In this document: positions 9,675 to 18,653 of the stretch, in pieces
How the letters are laid out: every line of letters starts with the position of its first letter
How positions within the stretch are numbered: the first letter of the stretch is position 1
Program-made: the position numbers and the translations under genes
The notes under the pieces: generated by a model
Told to the model about the DNA's origin: nothing
Databases searched by the model: none
The model's input: only the letters and a program-made list of their open reading frames with translations
Assembly (NCBI RefSeq): GCF_012972675.1
Contig: NZ_JABCRE010000002.1
Span: 1,167,001 to 1,231,000 of the forward strand
Reading direction: 5' to 3'
Source: Pontixanthobacter rizhaonensis
GTDB taxonomy: Bacteria > Pseudomonadota > Alphaproteobacteria > Sphingomonadales > Sphingomonadaceae
Length of the DNA: 64,000 nucleotides

Positions 9675-10544
9675 CTAGTTCCTCGTCTGCCGCGCGAAAT
9701 AGATCCGGATGGCACGGGCCATCACATCTGCAAATTCTTGTCGCCCTTCGGTCGATGTCAGCCGTGCGACATCTTGCGGGTTGGTGATGAAGCCAGCTTC
9801 ATACAAAACCGCCGGGACATCGGGCGCGCGCAACACCGCCAGCTCTGCAGATCGCCTCTCTTGCGGGTGGAACCGGATTGTGCCCCTTCCCTCGCGGGTA
9901 ATCAGTCCGGCAAATTCTGCGGAGTTTTCCTGAACTTTGCGCTGCGACAATTCCACCAAGATGTCATTCACCTGGGCGCTTTGCCCGGTTAATACCGCCC
10001 CGTTCACACCATCAGCCGCATTTTCCCTTGCAGCAAACCGGGCGGCCGCTTCGCTGGAGGCTTTGTCTGACAAGGTGTAAATACTTGCCCCCTGTACCCC
10101 AACGACATCCCCTGCCGAATCTGCGTGAATTGAGATAAACAAGTCAGCATCCAATCGGCGGGCAATTTCCGGACGTTCTTCAAGAACCAGAAAAGTGTCA
10201 TCATCGCGGGTAAGTGCAACCCGAACGCCGCCCTGATCGATCAATTCGTCTCGCAACGCCTTTGCCAGACCCAGAACGATGTCTTTCTCGCGCCGGCCAG
10301 CCCCGCTGGCGCCGGGATCTTTCCCGCCATGCCCGGCATCGATAACCACCAAAGGTCTGGTTTTGTCCTCAGGACCTAAAACTTCGGGCAGGTCAACTTG
10401 CTCCCCAGCAACAGGAAGGATCAACCGAACGACATAATCCCGCCCCAGATGTGGTACCGGAATAGTTAGCCCGAACGCATAGAGCCCCCCGACCAACAAG
10501 ACAGGCGCAAGAAAGATCAACCAAATTTGAACGCGTAATGACAT
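9675..10544 (-). CDS. N-acetylmuramoyl-L-alanine amidase (Amidase_3), membrane anchored
   Basis: This zinc amidase removes stem peptides from peptidoglycan, usually during daughter-cell separation. The 289-residue protein has one N-terminal hydrophobic segment (about residues 7-27) that anchors it or is cleaved. The amidase_3 domain follows: zinc ligands His72 in DAGHGGKDPGA, Glu86 in RREKD and His140 in SIHADS, and a catalytic Glu in LYEAGFITN. There is no AMIN domain. It resembles AmiC-type enzymes, but I give no symbol. It lies between PBP1A (95 bases downstream) and the divergent rne, a conserved alphaproteobacterial neighbourhood. Confidence 0.92.
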   Translation of the reverse strand: MSLRVQIWLIFLAPVLLVGGLYAFGLTIPVPHLGRDYVVRLILPVAGEQVDLPEVLGPEDKTRPLVVIDAGHGGKDPGASGAGRREKDIVLGLAKALRDELIDQGGVRVALTRDDDTFLVLEERPEIARRLDADLFISIHADSAGDVVGVQGASIYTLSDKASSEAAARFAARENAADGVNGAVLTGQSAQVNDILVELSQRKVQENSAEFAGLITREGRGTIRFHPQERRSAELAVLRAPDVPAVLYEAGFITNPQDVARLTSTEGRQEFADVMARAIRIYFARQTRN

Positions 10545-11019
10545 TGCGCGCCGTTGTTAGGGTGTTCTACACGACTTGCGCAATATGGTTGCAGTAGGAA
10601 ACCCACGGTGCTAGTTACATTTCACCGGAAGATGGCCGGATAAGTTGGTATAGCGATTGCAAAATCCTCGCCTCCCAGCCATTAAGGTCCGATCAGGCTG
10701 ATACAAACCGTATCAGCATTTCGACAGGTTGTTGCAGTAATGAGAAGTCTCTCCCCGCCCCATATGATGCCGCCGCAAGGCTGCGTCATGAGTTGGGCGG
10801 GCCGGGCAGCGCAAACAATGCGCAATCTCGATACAGCAGACACATCACTCCGGCACGGCGCTCCATTACATATGACAACGCGCCGCTGCCGGTCCGACAT
10901 TGCCGCCACTGTTAATTTGGCACGCGGCTATCACACAAAAATGCGCAACTCTTTGGCTGGTGAGGTTCCCGGTTTCGGCCGTTCGCTTCCTCCGCCCGGT
11001 TGCGCTTGGAGAAAATTCA
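10545..11019. other. 475-base intergenic region, probable rne leader and divergent promoters
   Basis: No credible coding sequence lies between the divergent amidase and rne genes; the short open frames here have no recognisable composition. RNase E genes in several groups carry long 5' untranslated regions through which the enzyme cleaves its own message, and this gap is long enough for such a leader. A perfect inverted repeat (10697-10717) and several G/C-rich potential stems near 10750-10810 support structure. A weak TTGCAA / CATTAA pair spaced by 17 lies near 10656-10684. No known riboswitch is recognised. Confidence 0.4.
10697..10717. repeat. Perfect inverted repeat upstream of rne
   Basis: The arms GCTGATAC and GTATCAGC are perfect complements separated by five bases (AAACC). 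As RNA this makes an eight-base-pair hairpin; as DNA it could be a dimer-binding operator. No T-run follows on either strand, so it is not a typical terminator. Confidence 0.55.
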
Positions 11020-13734
11020 ATGGCAACGCGCATGCTAATCGATGCGCGCCACTCGGAAGAAACCCGGGTGGCGGTACTCAAAGGAAATCGGATTGAGGAA
11101 TTCGACTTTGAATCTGCTGAACATAAGCAAATCAAAGGCAATATTTACCTAGCCAAAGTTACGCGGGTAGAACCATCCCTACAGGCGGCATTCGTCGATT
11201 TTGGCGGCAATCGTCATGGGTTCCTTGCGTTCAACGAGATCCACCCGGATTACTACCAGATACCAAAAGAAGATCGTGAGGCTCTGCTCGCTGAAGAAGC
11301 AGAAGCGGCTGACGAAGAAGCGCGTCTGCGGGCCGAGGAAGAGGAAGAAGGCAACCTCCCCGGTGATGAATATGACGCTGATGACGAATCAGCGGAAGCT
11401 CTCGCAGAAGATCTTGCCGAAGATGGCATGGAAGAAATCGACACTTCCGAAAAAGACAAAGTAGCAACTATCGAAGAAGGCCATGTAGATGGCGACGACG
11501 ATAGCGATGACGAGAATGACGACGACGATTCCTCCGAAAATGAAGAGGAAGACGAGAAGCCCAAAGGCCGCCGTGGACGCGGACGTAGGGGCCGCAATGG
11601 CCGTACTGGCAAAAGCGGCGGACGCCGGCAGGGCGGCGGCAATGGTCGCAGCAGAGCCAAAGAAGTAGACGAAGTACGCGCCAAACGGATGGCACTTCGC
11701 CGTCGTTACAAAATTCAAGACGTAATTCAGCGCCGCCAAGTGCTGCTGGTTCAGGTGGTAAAAGAGGAGCGCGGCAATAAAGGCGCGGCGCTCACATCCT
11801 ATCTTAGCCTCGCCGGCCGCTACACGGTATTGATGCCCAACAGCAGCCACGGCGGCGGCATTTCGCGTAAAATATCGAGCGCGCAGGATCGCAAACGTCT
11901 GAAACAAATTGTCGGCGACCTCAGCCTGCCAAAAACGATGGGACTGATCGTCCGGACTGCGGGATTGAGCCGCACAAAGACTGAAATTAAACGCGACTTT
12001 GATTATCTGGCCCGGCTGTGGAGCGAAATTCGCAACAATACGCTTGGGTCCAGCGCACCGTCACTGATCCACTCAGACAGCGATCTTATCAAGCGCGCGA
12101 TCCGCGACATCTACAATCGTGAGATTGAGGAAGTCATCGTTGAAGGTGAAGACGGATATAAATCCGCCAAAGCCTTCATGAAGATGCTGATGCCCAGCCA
12201 TGCACGCCGGGTAAAAGCCTATTCTGACCCGGTACCTCTGTTCCAACGCTACGGAGCGGAAGACCAATTGCGGGCAATGTATGACCCGGTGGTCCAGCTG
12301 AAATCCGGCGGATATCTGGTCATCAACCCCACAGAAGCTTTGGTGTCGATCGACATCAACTCCGGCCGGTCAACCAAAGAGCACGGCATCGAACAAACCG
12401 CGACGGCGACCAATGTAGAAGCTGCACGTGAAATCGCCCGTCAGTTGCGTTTGCGCGATATGGCTGGACTGGTTGTCATCGACTTTATCGACATGGAATA
12501 TAATTCCAACGTCCGGAAAGTTGAGCGTGCGATGAAAGATGCGCTCAAGAATGACCGGGCGCGTATTCAGGTCGGCCGCATTTCAGGCTTCGGCTTGATG
12601 GAAATGAGCCGTCAACGGCTTCGTACTGGCGTTTTGGAAGCATCAACCCGCCCTTGTCCGCATTGCGATGGCACTGGCCTCGTTCGTACAGCATCAAGCG
12701 CCGGCCTTTCTGCGCTTCGCCTGATCGAAGACGAAGCAGCAAAAGGCAAAGGCACCGTCATTTCGCTGTCAGCCAGCACAGAGGCAGCGGTGTACTTGCT
12801 CAACTCCAAACGATCAGACCTTACCGAAATTGAAGAACGGTATAATGTCGCGGTCGAAGTCATTCCCGAAGGCGAAGATGAAGGCGCCAAAATGGAAGTT
12901 GGTAGCTCAGGCCCTCGCCCGAGCGAGCCGCCGAAATTTGCTCCCATCATCGACGAGGATGACGATGATGATCTGCCCGAGGAAGAGGAAGCGTTCGAAG
13001 AAGAAGATCGCCCTCGCAAGAAGCGCCGCCGGCGTGGTGGCCGTGGCCGCAACCGGAACTCCGATGGCGCTACGGAAGACAACAATGACGACGATTCCGA
13101 AAACTCTAGCGACGATAATACGGGCGACGAACGTCCTGACCCTGAGCTAGATGAAGACGGCAATCCCAAGAAGAAACGCCGCCGCAGAGGCGGTCGTGGT
13201 CGCCGTGGTGGACGTGGACGGAACGATGCTGAGCAAAGTGACAATTCCGCTGACACCACGGATGAAACACAAACAGGTGATGATACACCAGTAGAGGCTG
13301 CAGCTCCTTCGGAAACAGAAGGATCGGCGGATACAGCGGCAGAGGAAAAACCAAAGCCGAAACGCACACGGCGGAAGAAAGCTGAACCGAAGGCTGACGC
13401 TGCGGCGGGTGGAGACGCTTCGGAAGCACCAGCAGAGGCTGAGGAGAAACCTAAGCCTAAGCGGACTCGCCGTAAGAAAGCGGACCCTAAGGCTGATGCT
13501 GCAACAGAGGCAGAAGCCGCACCGGAAGAGGCCGAAAAACCGAAGCCAAAGCGGACCCGCCGGAAAAAAGCGGAACCGAAAACTGACGACACGGCAAAGG
13601 CCGAAGCAACCGTTTCTGAGAAACCGGAATCCGCTGAAAAGGCTGCTCCCGCAGCCGAGGAAGCCCCGGCGCCCAAGGACGACAAGCCTGCCAAAAAGCG
13701 TGGTGGCTGGTGGCAGCGGACATTCGGCGAATAG
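11020..13734 (+). CDS. rne: Ribonuclease E
   Basis: This endonuclease processes rRNA and tRNA precursors and starts mRNA decay as the degradosome scaffold. From the ATG at 11020 (GGAG upstream) it is 904 residues. The S1 domain starts at once but is split at about residues 77-225 by an acidic run followed by an Arg/Gly-rich block. The S1 sequence then resumes (VLLVQVVKEERGNKG). The DNase I-like catalytic domain has VSIDINSGR and VVIDFIDM, and the zinc-link is CPHC at Cys546/Cys549. The last ~270 residues are low-complexity, alternating Asp/Glu-rich and Lys/Arg-rich blocks, with three copies of a KPKPKRTRRKKA motif. Such tails bind RNA and partner proteins. An in-frame extension of 40 codons upstream was rejected as non-conserved. 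Confidence 0.96.
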   Translation: MATRMLIDARHSEETRVAVLKGNRIEEFDFESAEHKQIKGNIYLAKVTRVEPSLQAAFVDFGGNRHGFLAFNEIHPDYYQIPKEDREALLAEEAEAADEEARLRAEEEEEGNLPGDEYDADDESAEALAEDLAEDGMEEIDTSEKDKVATIEEGHVDGDDDSDDENDDDDSSENEEEDEKPKGRRGRGRRGRNGRTGKSGGRRQGGGNGRSRAKEVDEVRAKRMALRRRYKIQDVIQRRQVLLVQVVKEERGNKGAALTSYLSLAGRYTVLMPNSSHGGGISRKISSAQDRKRLKQIVGDLSLPKTMGLIVRTAGLSRTKTEIKRDFDYLARLWSEIRNNTLGSSAPSLIHSDSDLIKRAIRDIYNREIEEVIVEGEDGYKSAKAFMKMLMPSHARRVKAYSDPVPLFQRYGAEDQLRAMYDPVVQLKSGGYLVINPTEALVSIDINSGRSTKEHGIEQTATATNVEAAREIARQLRLRDMAGLVVIDFIDMEYNSNVRKVERAMKDALKNDRARIQVGRISGFGLMEMSRQRLRTGVLEASTRPCPHCDGTGLVRTASSAGLSALRLIEDEAAKGKGTVISLSASTEAAVYLLNSKRSDLTEIEERYNVAVEVIPEGEDEGAKMEVGSSGPRPSEPPKFAPIIDEDDDDDLPEEEEAFEEEDRPRKKRRRRGGRGRNRNSDGATEDNNDDDSENSSDDNTGDERPDPELDEDGNPKKKRRRRGGRGRRGGRGRNDAEQSDNSADTTDETQTGDDTPVEAAAPSETEGSADTAAEEKPKPKRTRRKKAEPKADAAAGGDASEAPAEAEEKPKPKRTRRKKADPKADAATEAEAAPEEAEKPKPKRTRRKKAEPKTDDTAKAEATVSEKPESAEKAAPAAEEAPAPKDDKPAKKRGGWWQRTFGE
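13342..13590 (+). repeat. Three copies of a basic peptide repeat in the RNase E tail
   Basis: The unit E/A-E-K-P-K-P-K-R-T-R-R-K-K-A-(E/D)-P-K occurs three times, starting near 13342, 13441 and 13531. The copies keep the amino acids but differ in many synonymous codons, so the peptide is conserved by selection and the copies are not a recent DNA duplication. Confidence 0.85.
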
Positions 13735-13747
13735 ATAGAAAACTTGC

Positions 13748-13780
13748 CCCCTCCTTGCGCAATGGCGAGGAGGGGTTTCT
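13748..13780 (+). terminator. Rho-independent terminator after rne
   Basis: The arms CCCCTCCT (13748-13755) and AGGAGGGG (13768-13775) are perfect complements and are followed by TTTCT. It starts 14 bases after the rne stop and lies between rne and a convergent methyltransferase gene. Confidence 0.8.
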
Positions 13781-13789
13781 ATCCAGCGA

Positions 13790-14422
13790 CTAGCCGGCTT
13801 TCACACCAACGCCCCATTCCATCCAGCCAACCGGCTTGGGTGTCCCGGGCGTATAGCGTTCTCCCATAAGCTCAGCTTCAAACCCGCCATCCCTAACGGC
13901 GGATGTTATAGGACGGGTAAGATGGCAGCCCCCGGCAAGGGGTTTCCATATCGGCTCGATCCGGTCCTGCCATTTGGCGATATTGGCATCGGGCGCGCGG
14001 CCATGCTCCAGAAACAGCATTCTGCCACCGGGTTTCAGGATACGGCGCATTTCCCGCACAACTTGCGTCTGATCTTGAACCGAACACATAGTGTAAGTGC
14101 ATACGACGGTATCGAAACTATCATCCTCAAACGGGATATCCTCCCCGATCCCGTCTTTCACGTCTGCTTGCCATCCATTCTCTGCCGCCGCCGCGCGGGC
14201 ATAGTCGAGCAGCTTCCCTCCGGGATCAATTCCAGCATAACGATTGACAGCGGCCGTATTATAGAATTGCTGATTAATCCCGCCACCGCAGCCAATCTCA
14301 AACACATCTCCGGTGGCCAATGGCACCAGCTGAGACCGCAATTTCATGATTTGGGGAGCCCCGCAGGCAACTTTGATAAGGCGCGGCACACCATGCTCAT
14401 CCCACCAGCTTTGCAGCCCCAT
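13790..14422 (-). CDS. Class I SAM-dependent methyltransferase (UbiE/Methyltransf_11 type)
   Basis: The 210-residue protein is a small soluble methyltransferase. The SAM motif I reads VFEIGCGGGINQQ, the acidic post-I residue lies in YAGIDPGGK, and motif III is ILKPGGRMLFLEHG. The pattern resembles the family of phospholipid or quinone methyltransferases, but no substrate can be assigned. The ATG at 14422 is preferred because GGGAAGGGG precedes it; an upstream ATG would add 12 residues. It is divergent from the dehalogenase gene (61 bases between) and convergent with rne. Confidence 0.85.
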   Translation of the reverse strand: MGLQSWWDEHGVPRLIKVACGAPQIMKLRSQLVPLATGDVFEIGCGGGINQQFYNTAAVNRYAGIDPGGKLLDYARAAAAENGWQADVKDGIGEDIPFEDDSFDTVVCTYTMCSVQDQTQVVREMRRILKPGGRMLFLEHGRAPDANIAKWQDRIEPIWKPLAGGCHLTRPITSAVRDGGFEAELMGERYTPGTPKPVGWMEWGVGVKAG

Positions 14423-14483
14423 ACGTCGCCCCTTCCCAATTGCATTTTCCGAAGGCATGATACGTCTTAGGGAGACAAAATCT

Positions 14484-15377
14484 ATGGTGAAGTTTCATCG
14501 CACACCGGACGCTTGCTTTGCCAATGTGCCCGACTATCCGTTCGATCCGCGCTACCACATTTTGAAAAGCGGGCTTCGCCTCCACTACGTCGATGAAGGA
14601 CCGCGGGACGCAATACCGGTTCTAATGATGCATGGGGAACCCAGCTGGAGCTTCCTATACCGCAAGATGATCAGCCCGGTAGTGAATGCCGGTTACCGGG
14701 TTATTGCACCCGATCTGATCGGTTTTGGTAAGTCTGACAAACCAACCTCCAAAAGCGATTTCTCTTATGCCCAACACGTCGATTGGATGTTGGAATGGTT
14801 TGAGGCAATGGGGCTGAACCAAGTACTGCTCGCGTGTCAGGATTGGGGTTCTCTCATCGGATTACGGCTTGTTGCTGCGATGCCAGATAAGTTTGCCGGG
14901 GTTGTCTTGTCCAACGGAGGATTGCCAGCTGGCCAAGAGCCACCGCCGGCTTTTGTAAAGTGGAAGACATTTGCCAAATTCAGTCCGGTTTTCCCAATCG
15001 GAAAGATCATCCAGAAGGCCACCACCACTGACTTGGCTGATGATGTAGTGGCTGCCTATAACGCACCCTATGATACCCGCGCCAGCAAGGCTGGATCGCG
15101 AATATTTCCCGCTCTTGTCCCGTTGGGCGATAATGTAGAAGTGCCCGCTCAACGAGAGGCGTGGAAGGTGCTTGAACAATTCGATAAGCCATTCACGTGC
15201 TGCTTCAGTGATCGCGACCCTATCACAAAAGGAGGATTCCAAATCTTCCAGGATCAAGTTCCGGGTGCCAAACACGATCTCCATCGCACTCTCAGCGGCG
15301 GGCATTTCATTCAAGAGGACGACCCGGAAGGCTTCGTTAACGCGATCTTGGACACAGCAAAACTGGCTGGGGTTTAG
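14484..15377 (+). CDS. Haloalkane dehalogenase (subfamily I-like)
   Basis: This alpha/beta hydrolase splits carbon-halogen bonds of haloalkanes by water, via an alkyl-enzyme ester on Asp. In the 297-residue protein the oxyanion region is HGEPSWSFLYRKM (residues 50-62), close to the HGEPTWSYLYRKM I recall for DhlA. The nucleophile is Asp120 in CQDWGS, with the adjacent Trp121 as a halide-binding residue. Asp245 and His274 (GGHF) complete the triad. An Asp nucleophile also occurs in epoxide hydrolases, but the GEP..W pattern favours a dehalogenase. AGGGAG precedes the ATG. It is a single gene whose stop is two bases from that of the convergent nucleotidyltransferase. The natural substrate is unknown. 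Confidence 0.88.
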   Translation: MVKFHRTPDACFANVPDYPFDPRYHILKSGLRLHYVDEGPRDAIPVLMMHGEPSWSFLYRKMISPVVNAGYRVIAPDLIGFGKSDKPTSKSDFSYAQHVDWMLEWFEAMGLNQVLLACQDWGSLIGLRLVAAMPDKFAGVVLSNGGLPAGQEPPPAFVKWKTFAKFSPVFPIGKIIQKATTTDLADDVVAAYNAPYDTRASKAGSRIFPALVPLGDNVEVPAQREAWKVLEQFDKPFTCCFSDRDPITKGGFQIFQDQVPGAKHDLHRTLSGGHFIQEDDPEGFVNAILDTAKLAGV

Positions 15378-15378
15378 A

Positions 15379-16134
15379 TTATTGCTGCTGACGGTCGAGC
15401 AACGCTTTAACGTCCGCCAGATCCTCCGGTTTATCAATATCGACAGCAGCAAGCCCGTTACTTGCGGAAACTAGCATGGGCTTAACCCCAATGCTCTTTC
15501 CCAACCGGGACAATGCCTGCTGTAAGGTAAGTTTCCCCAAGAGGTAACGAAACAACGTCCCTACCCCCAAACGCCGGACAATCCGCAAGGGGCGTTTTCG
15601 GTCTGCTTCTATCTTTTGCCACAGAAGAATTGCTTCACGCGCACGGCCATTGCGCAAGAAAAACAGATTGCATCCTGACCAACTGCCATCTGCAAACCGC
15701 AAATAGGTTCTCTTGCTGCCTAGCATTGCCTGTTCGACCGCTTCTCTGTTGGCGAGCATTACCCCCAAATCAGCCTGCTCAGCCGTGCCGTCAATAATCT
15801 CTCTCACCCACGCAGCGCGCAGCAAGGCATGGTCGGCTGTCGTTACCAGCAGCGGTGTTCCCAAATGATCCAATGCATCAAGTACACTACCGCTCGGTCC
15901 GGTCGCAGGCGGTAACACCTCAAGCCCCAAGCCGCGCGCGCAATCGGCCACTGCGCCTTCGCTGCACGACACCGCGACAGTATCAGCGCCAGCTTCATGC
16001 AATGCGGCCGCCACGCGCGCCATCAATGGTTGGCCCTCAAGCTGGATCAGCGCCTTGTGGGAAGCGCCGCCAAAAGCATCTGTTCCCTCTTCGCCAGCGC
16101 GTGACCCCGCCAGAATGAGAGCCGAAAATTTCAT
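15379..16134 (-). CDS. Nucleotidyltransferase (MobA-like NTP transferase)
   Basis: The 251-residue protein starts with the nucleotide-binding signature SALILAGSRAG, followed by a Lys in SHKALIQL and the metal-site TTADHALL, as in GT-A-fold nucleotidyltransferases that activate sugars, polyols or molybdopterin. Late residues include AVDIDKPEDL, another family mark. Its ATG overlaps the stop of the flippase gene (ATGA), so the two are translationally coupled. With two TagF-like transferases nearby, activation of a polyol or sugar for a surface polymer is a reasonable inference; a molybdopterin role is less likely here. An upstream in-frame start inside the flippase gene was rejected. Confidence 0.8.
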   Translation of the reverse strand: MKFSALILAGSRAGEEGTDAFGGASHKALIQLEGQPLMARVAAALHEAGADTVAVSCSEGAVADCARGLGLEVLPPATGPSGSVLDALDHLGTPLLVTTADHALLRAAWVREIIDGTAEQADLGVMLANREAVEQAMLGSKRTYLRFADGSWSGCNLFFLRNGRAREAILLWQKIEADRKRPLRIVRRLGVGTLFRYLLGKLTLQQALSRLGKSIGVKPMLVSASNGLAAVDIDKPEDLADVKALLDRQQQ

Positions 16135-17465
16135 CCTTCGGCCGGCTGCACGTTCATGCCGCGTAGCACGAACCACACGGTGACACTCATCAGCACATAC
16201 CCTGTGGCAAACCCCAATGCGACCGCCCAAGCCACACCGATCGTACCGTAACTAACGAAAGACAGAATGCCGATCGTCAAGACAACAAGCGACAGCAACC
16301 TCACCATAAAGGAATATCGCGCATGACCGGTTGAATACAACACCGGTTCATAGGCGACACTTGCCAGCTCAAATGCCGCACCGATCGCAAGCGGGATCAG
16401 GACGATGTTGGCTGAAGAGAGCCCGTCTCCCCCGATAATCTGAATTGTCCATTCGCCCAGTAGCATGGCCAAAATCACAACCGAGATGCCGGATAAGATG
16501 ACCATGATATTGATCTGGCGGATCAACTTGCGGAATTCGTCCCCTGGCGAGAGGTGCTTCAACCGATTGATCTCTGGGAAAAGGGCCTGCGTTGAAAGGT
16601 TTGATAGCTTCGACATTCCTTTAGCCAGCTGATCAACCACGCGGTAAATCCCCGCTGCACTGGTTCCAAGGAAATAGCCCACTGCCAACAGCGGACCTTG
16701 CTGCAAAATCGCCATCAGGCTGTCATTGGCATACGTGATGCCCATAAACCGTTTGATGCCGACATTCTCATCAAGGGTAGTTTTCCACTGGTGAACCAGA
16801 CCAAATTTCAACGTTTCCGGCTTCTGGCGCCAAGCGGCGATCCACAAGAGCACTGCCGTGATAAGTTCGATCATGCCCCATGCAAACAAGAAGCGCTCCA
16901 CCGTCGGCCCTACCCACCAAATGAGGCAAGCTGCCAACAATCTGGAAGCGGGGGTCACAGCATTGACGTAAACCGCCAAGTCATATCGATCCAGCACACG
17001 CAAGATGCCCATGGCGGCGGACCCTCGCGCGAACAGCAGGGTACATACGAAAAGAAATGCTACGTCCACGTAGTTCGGATTTAATTCCAGCTCCGTCCCA
17101 AACCCGTAAATGATGGCAAATGCCATCAGGCAACCGATAACTGCCCCGAGGACATCAACGACCCCACCAAAGACCGCTAAGCGACCGAATCTTTGCCAAT
17201 CTCCGTTCAAAATATAGGGCGTGCCAAACTTCACGATTGCTTGCCAAACTTGAAAACCAGACAAGGCCACAAACGCTTGGGCAGTCGCAAATATCAAGGC
17301 AAAGTGACCAAAGTCCTTCACGCCAAGCGATCGCACAAGTATGGCAAGGTAAACCAAGCTGCATACCGCACCGAACACTTTTCCGCCCAGCAACCAACCT
17401 ATGTTCTTAAGAACACGACGGAATCCCGTTGCAGCATTTTGTTCGGATTCTACCGTCTTGGACAT
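16131..17465 (-). CDS. Polysaccharide flippase (Wzx/PST family membrane protein)
   Basis: The 444-residue protein has about 12-14 hydrophobic segments from residue 20 to the end and the layout of lipid-linked oligosaccharide translocases (MVF/PST superfamily). An early LGGKVFGAV segment and a conserved YAND / GTSAAGIY region sit in the middle. It would move undecaprenyl-linked repeat units across the inner membrane. The start ATG at 17465 is preferred to a TTG two codons earlier. It is divergent from the first TagF-like gene across 54 bases and coupled to the downstream nucleotidyltransferase. It is not adjacent to the XrtA locus and may serve a separate surface polymer. Confidence 0.85.
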   Translation of the reverse strand: MSKTVESEQNAATGFRRVLKNIGWLLGGKVFGAVCSLVYLAILVRSLGVKDFGHFALIFATAQAFVALSGFQVWQAIVKFGTPYILNGDWQRFGRLAVFGGVVDVLGAVIGCLMAFAIIYGFGTELELNPNYVDVAFLFVCTLLFARGSAAMGILRVLDRYDLAVYVNAVTPASRLLAACLIWWVGPTVERFLFAWGMIELITAVLLWIAAWRQKPETLKFGLVHQWKTTLDENVGIKRFMGITYANDSLMAILQQGPLLAVGYFLGTSAAGIYRVVDQLAKGMSKLSNLSTQALFPEINRLKHLSPGDEFRKLIRQINIMVILSGISVVILAMLLGEWTIQIIGGDGLSSANIVLIPLAIGAAFELASVAYEPVLYSTGHARYSFMVRLLSLVVLTIGILSFVSYGTIGVAWAVALGFATGYVLMSVTVWFVLRGMNVQPAEG

Positions 17466-17519
17466 TACCAAGCCTGTGGCTTAGAACAGCGTAAAGTTCA
17501 AGGATACCGATTCAGCCCT

Positions 17520-18653
17520 ATGAAACTCGCATTCATTTTTATTGCTGAAGCGTATCAGCTCTATCACGCTGCAGCCGTTTTATTTGAATTGGTGGATCGT
17601 GAAGACGTGACGGTTGATGTCTTTCATATTGACCCGGCAGTACCCCATCATTTGGAAAAGCTGCGTAAAGTCCACAACGCCAGTCCTGTACGCAGCGAAC
17701 ATCTAGAAGCAGGCCTTCTGGGCAAAGCAATCCAAGCGACGCGGTTGCTCGGCCTCGCAAAACCGCAGGTACTGGCAAAGAATGAAGCCCGCTTTGCCAG
17801 CTATGACGCAGTTATCTCAACTGAAGATGGAATTGTGTTCCTATTCAAAGGAATACCAGAACATCAGCGCCCTCAGCGTATTCTTATTACGCATGGGGTC
17901 GCTCAGCGGAGCTTCCCATCTATAAAATCATGGGTTGACTGTGACTTAATACTGGCAAATTCGGCCGCTGACATTGCAGCATATGGCAATGCCGGCTGTC
18001 AGCATCTTGATCGACTGGTATCGGCAGGGTACCCCAAATTTGTATCGACCCGGCTGTTGTCCAGCGCAACGAAGTCATTTTTCGATAATCCTAATCCAGT
18101 CGTTATGTACAATCCGCATAAAGAACCGAAAGAGCGCAGTTGGGATCGGTTTTTTGAGCCATTGATGGACGGATTTGCCAATGACCCATCAATGAATTTG
18201 ATTGTTGCGCCTCACGTAAAACTGTTTCGCCGAAGGTCTGAAAGGCTACGTTCCAAGCTCCGAGCCCGCTCAACCGCCAATGTCATCGTTGATCCCGGTT
18301 CTGAACAGTCACTCGACAACACATATAGCGAGGCTGCCGATATATATGTTGGCGATGTAAGCAGTCAGGTCTTTGAATTTATCTATCGCCCTCGCCCCTG
18401 TGTTTTCCTGAACGCCCACAATGTCGATTGGCAAGATAACCCGCAATACGCCTTCTGGCATTTAGGAGAGGTCGTTTCCGATCCGGCGGAAGTGATGGCG
18501 GCCATCAAACGCGCACCGGAACGCCATCATGAATTCAAAGATCGACAAGCCGCCACTGCGGCCTCTTCATTAGGAGACCCGAGTGAGGCTTCGGTCATAC
18601 GCAGCGCGGACCTCATCCAGAATTTCGTAAGAACACGTCAGAGGCCCCAATGA
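17520..18653 (+). CDS. TagF-like (CDP-glycerol glycerophosphotransferase-type) protein, copy 1
   Basis: The 377-residue protein has the two-part GT-B layout of glycerophosphotransferase-like enzymes. The middle carries YNPHKEPKERSW and APHVKLF; the C-terminal half has ADIYVGDVSSQVFEF, which corresponds to the TD.SS..FD motif of TagF-type polymerases. No membrane helix is evident. The substrate is unknown; polyol-phosphate or sugar transfer to a surface polymer is inferred. Its last four bases overlap the start of a paralogue (ATGA). The ATG at 17520 is chosen because upstream in-frame sequence lies inside the divergent flippase gene. The ribosome-binding site is weak. Confidence 0.72.
   Translation: MKLAFIFIAEAYQLYHAAAVLFELVDREDVTVDVFHIDPAVPHHLEKLRKVHNASPVRSEHLEAGLLGKAIQATRLLGLAKPQVLAKNEARFASYDAVISTEDGIVFLFKGIPEHQRPQRILITHGVAQRSFPSIKSWVDCDLILANSAADIAAYGNAGCQHLDRLVSAGYPKFVSTRLLSSATKSFFDNPNPVVMYNPHKEPKERSWDRFFEPLMDGFANDPSMNLIVAPHVKLFRRRSERLRSKLRARSTANVIVDPGSEQSLDNTYSEAADIYVGDVSSQVFEFIYRPRPCVFLNAHNVDWQDNPQYAFWHLGEVVSDPAEVMAAIKRAPERHHEFKDRQAATAASSLGDPSEASVIRSADLIQNFVRTRQRPQ

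Noticed and set aside
12612-13694. A 360-codon open frame antisense to the rne tail
   Set aside because: It is Ser/Pro/Arg low-complexity sequence caused by the Glu/Lys-rich codons of the RNase E tail on the other strand, with no recognisable domain.
17193-17519. In-frame extension upstream of the first TagF-like gene
   Set aside because: It lies inside the divergent flippase gene and the predicted peptide is not like an N-terminal domain; the ATG at 17520 opens a typical alpha/beta start.
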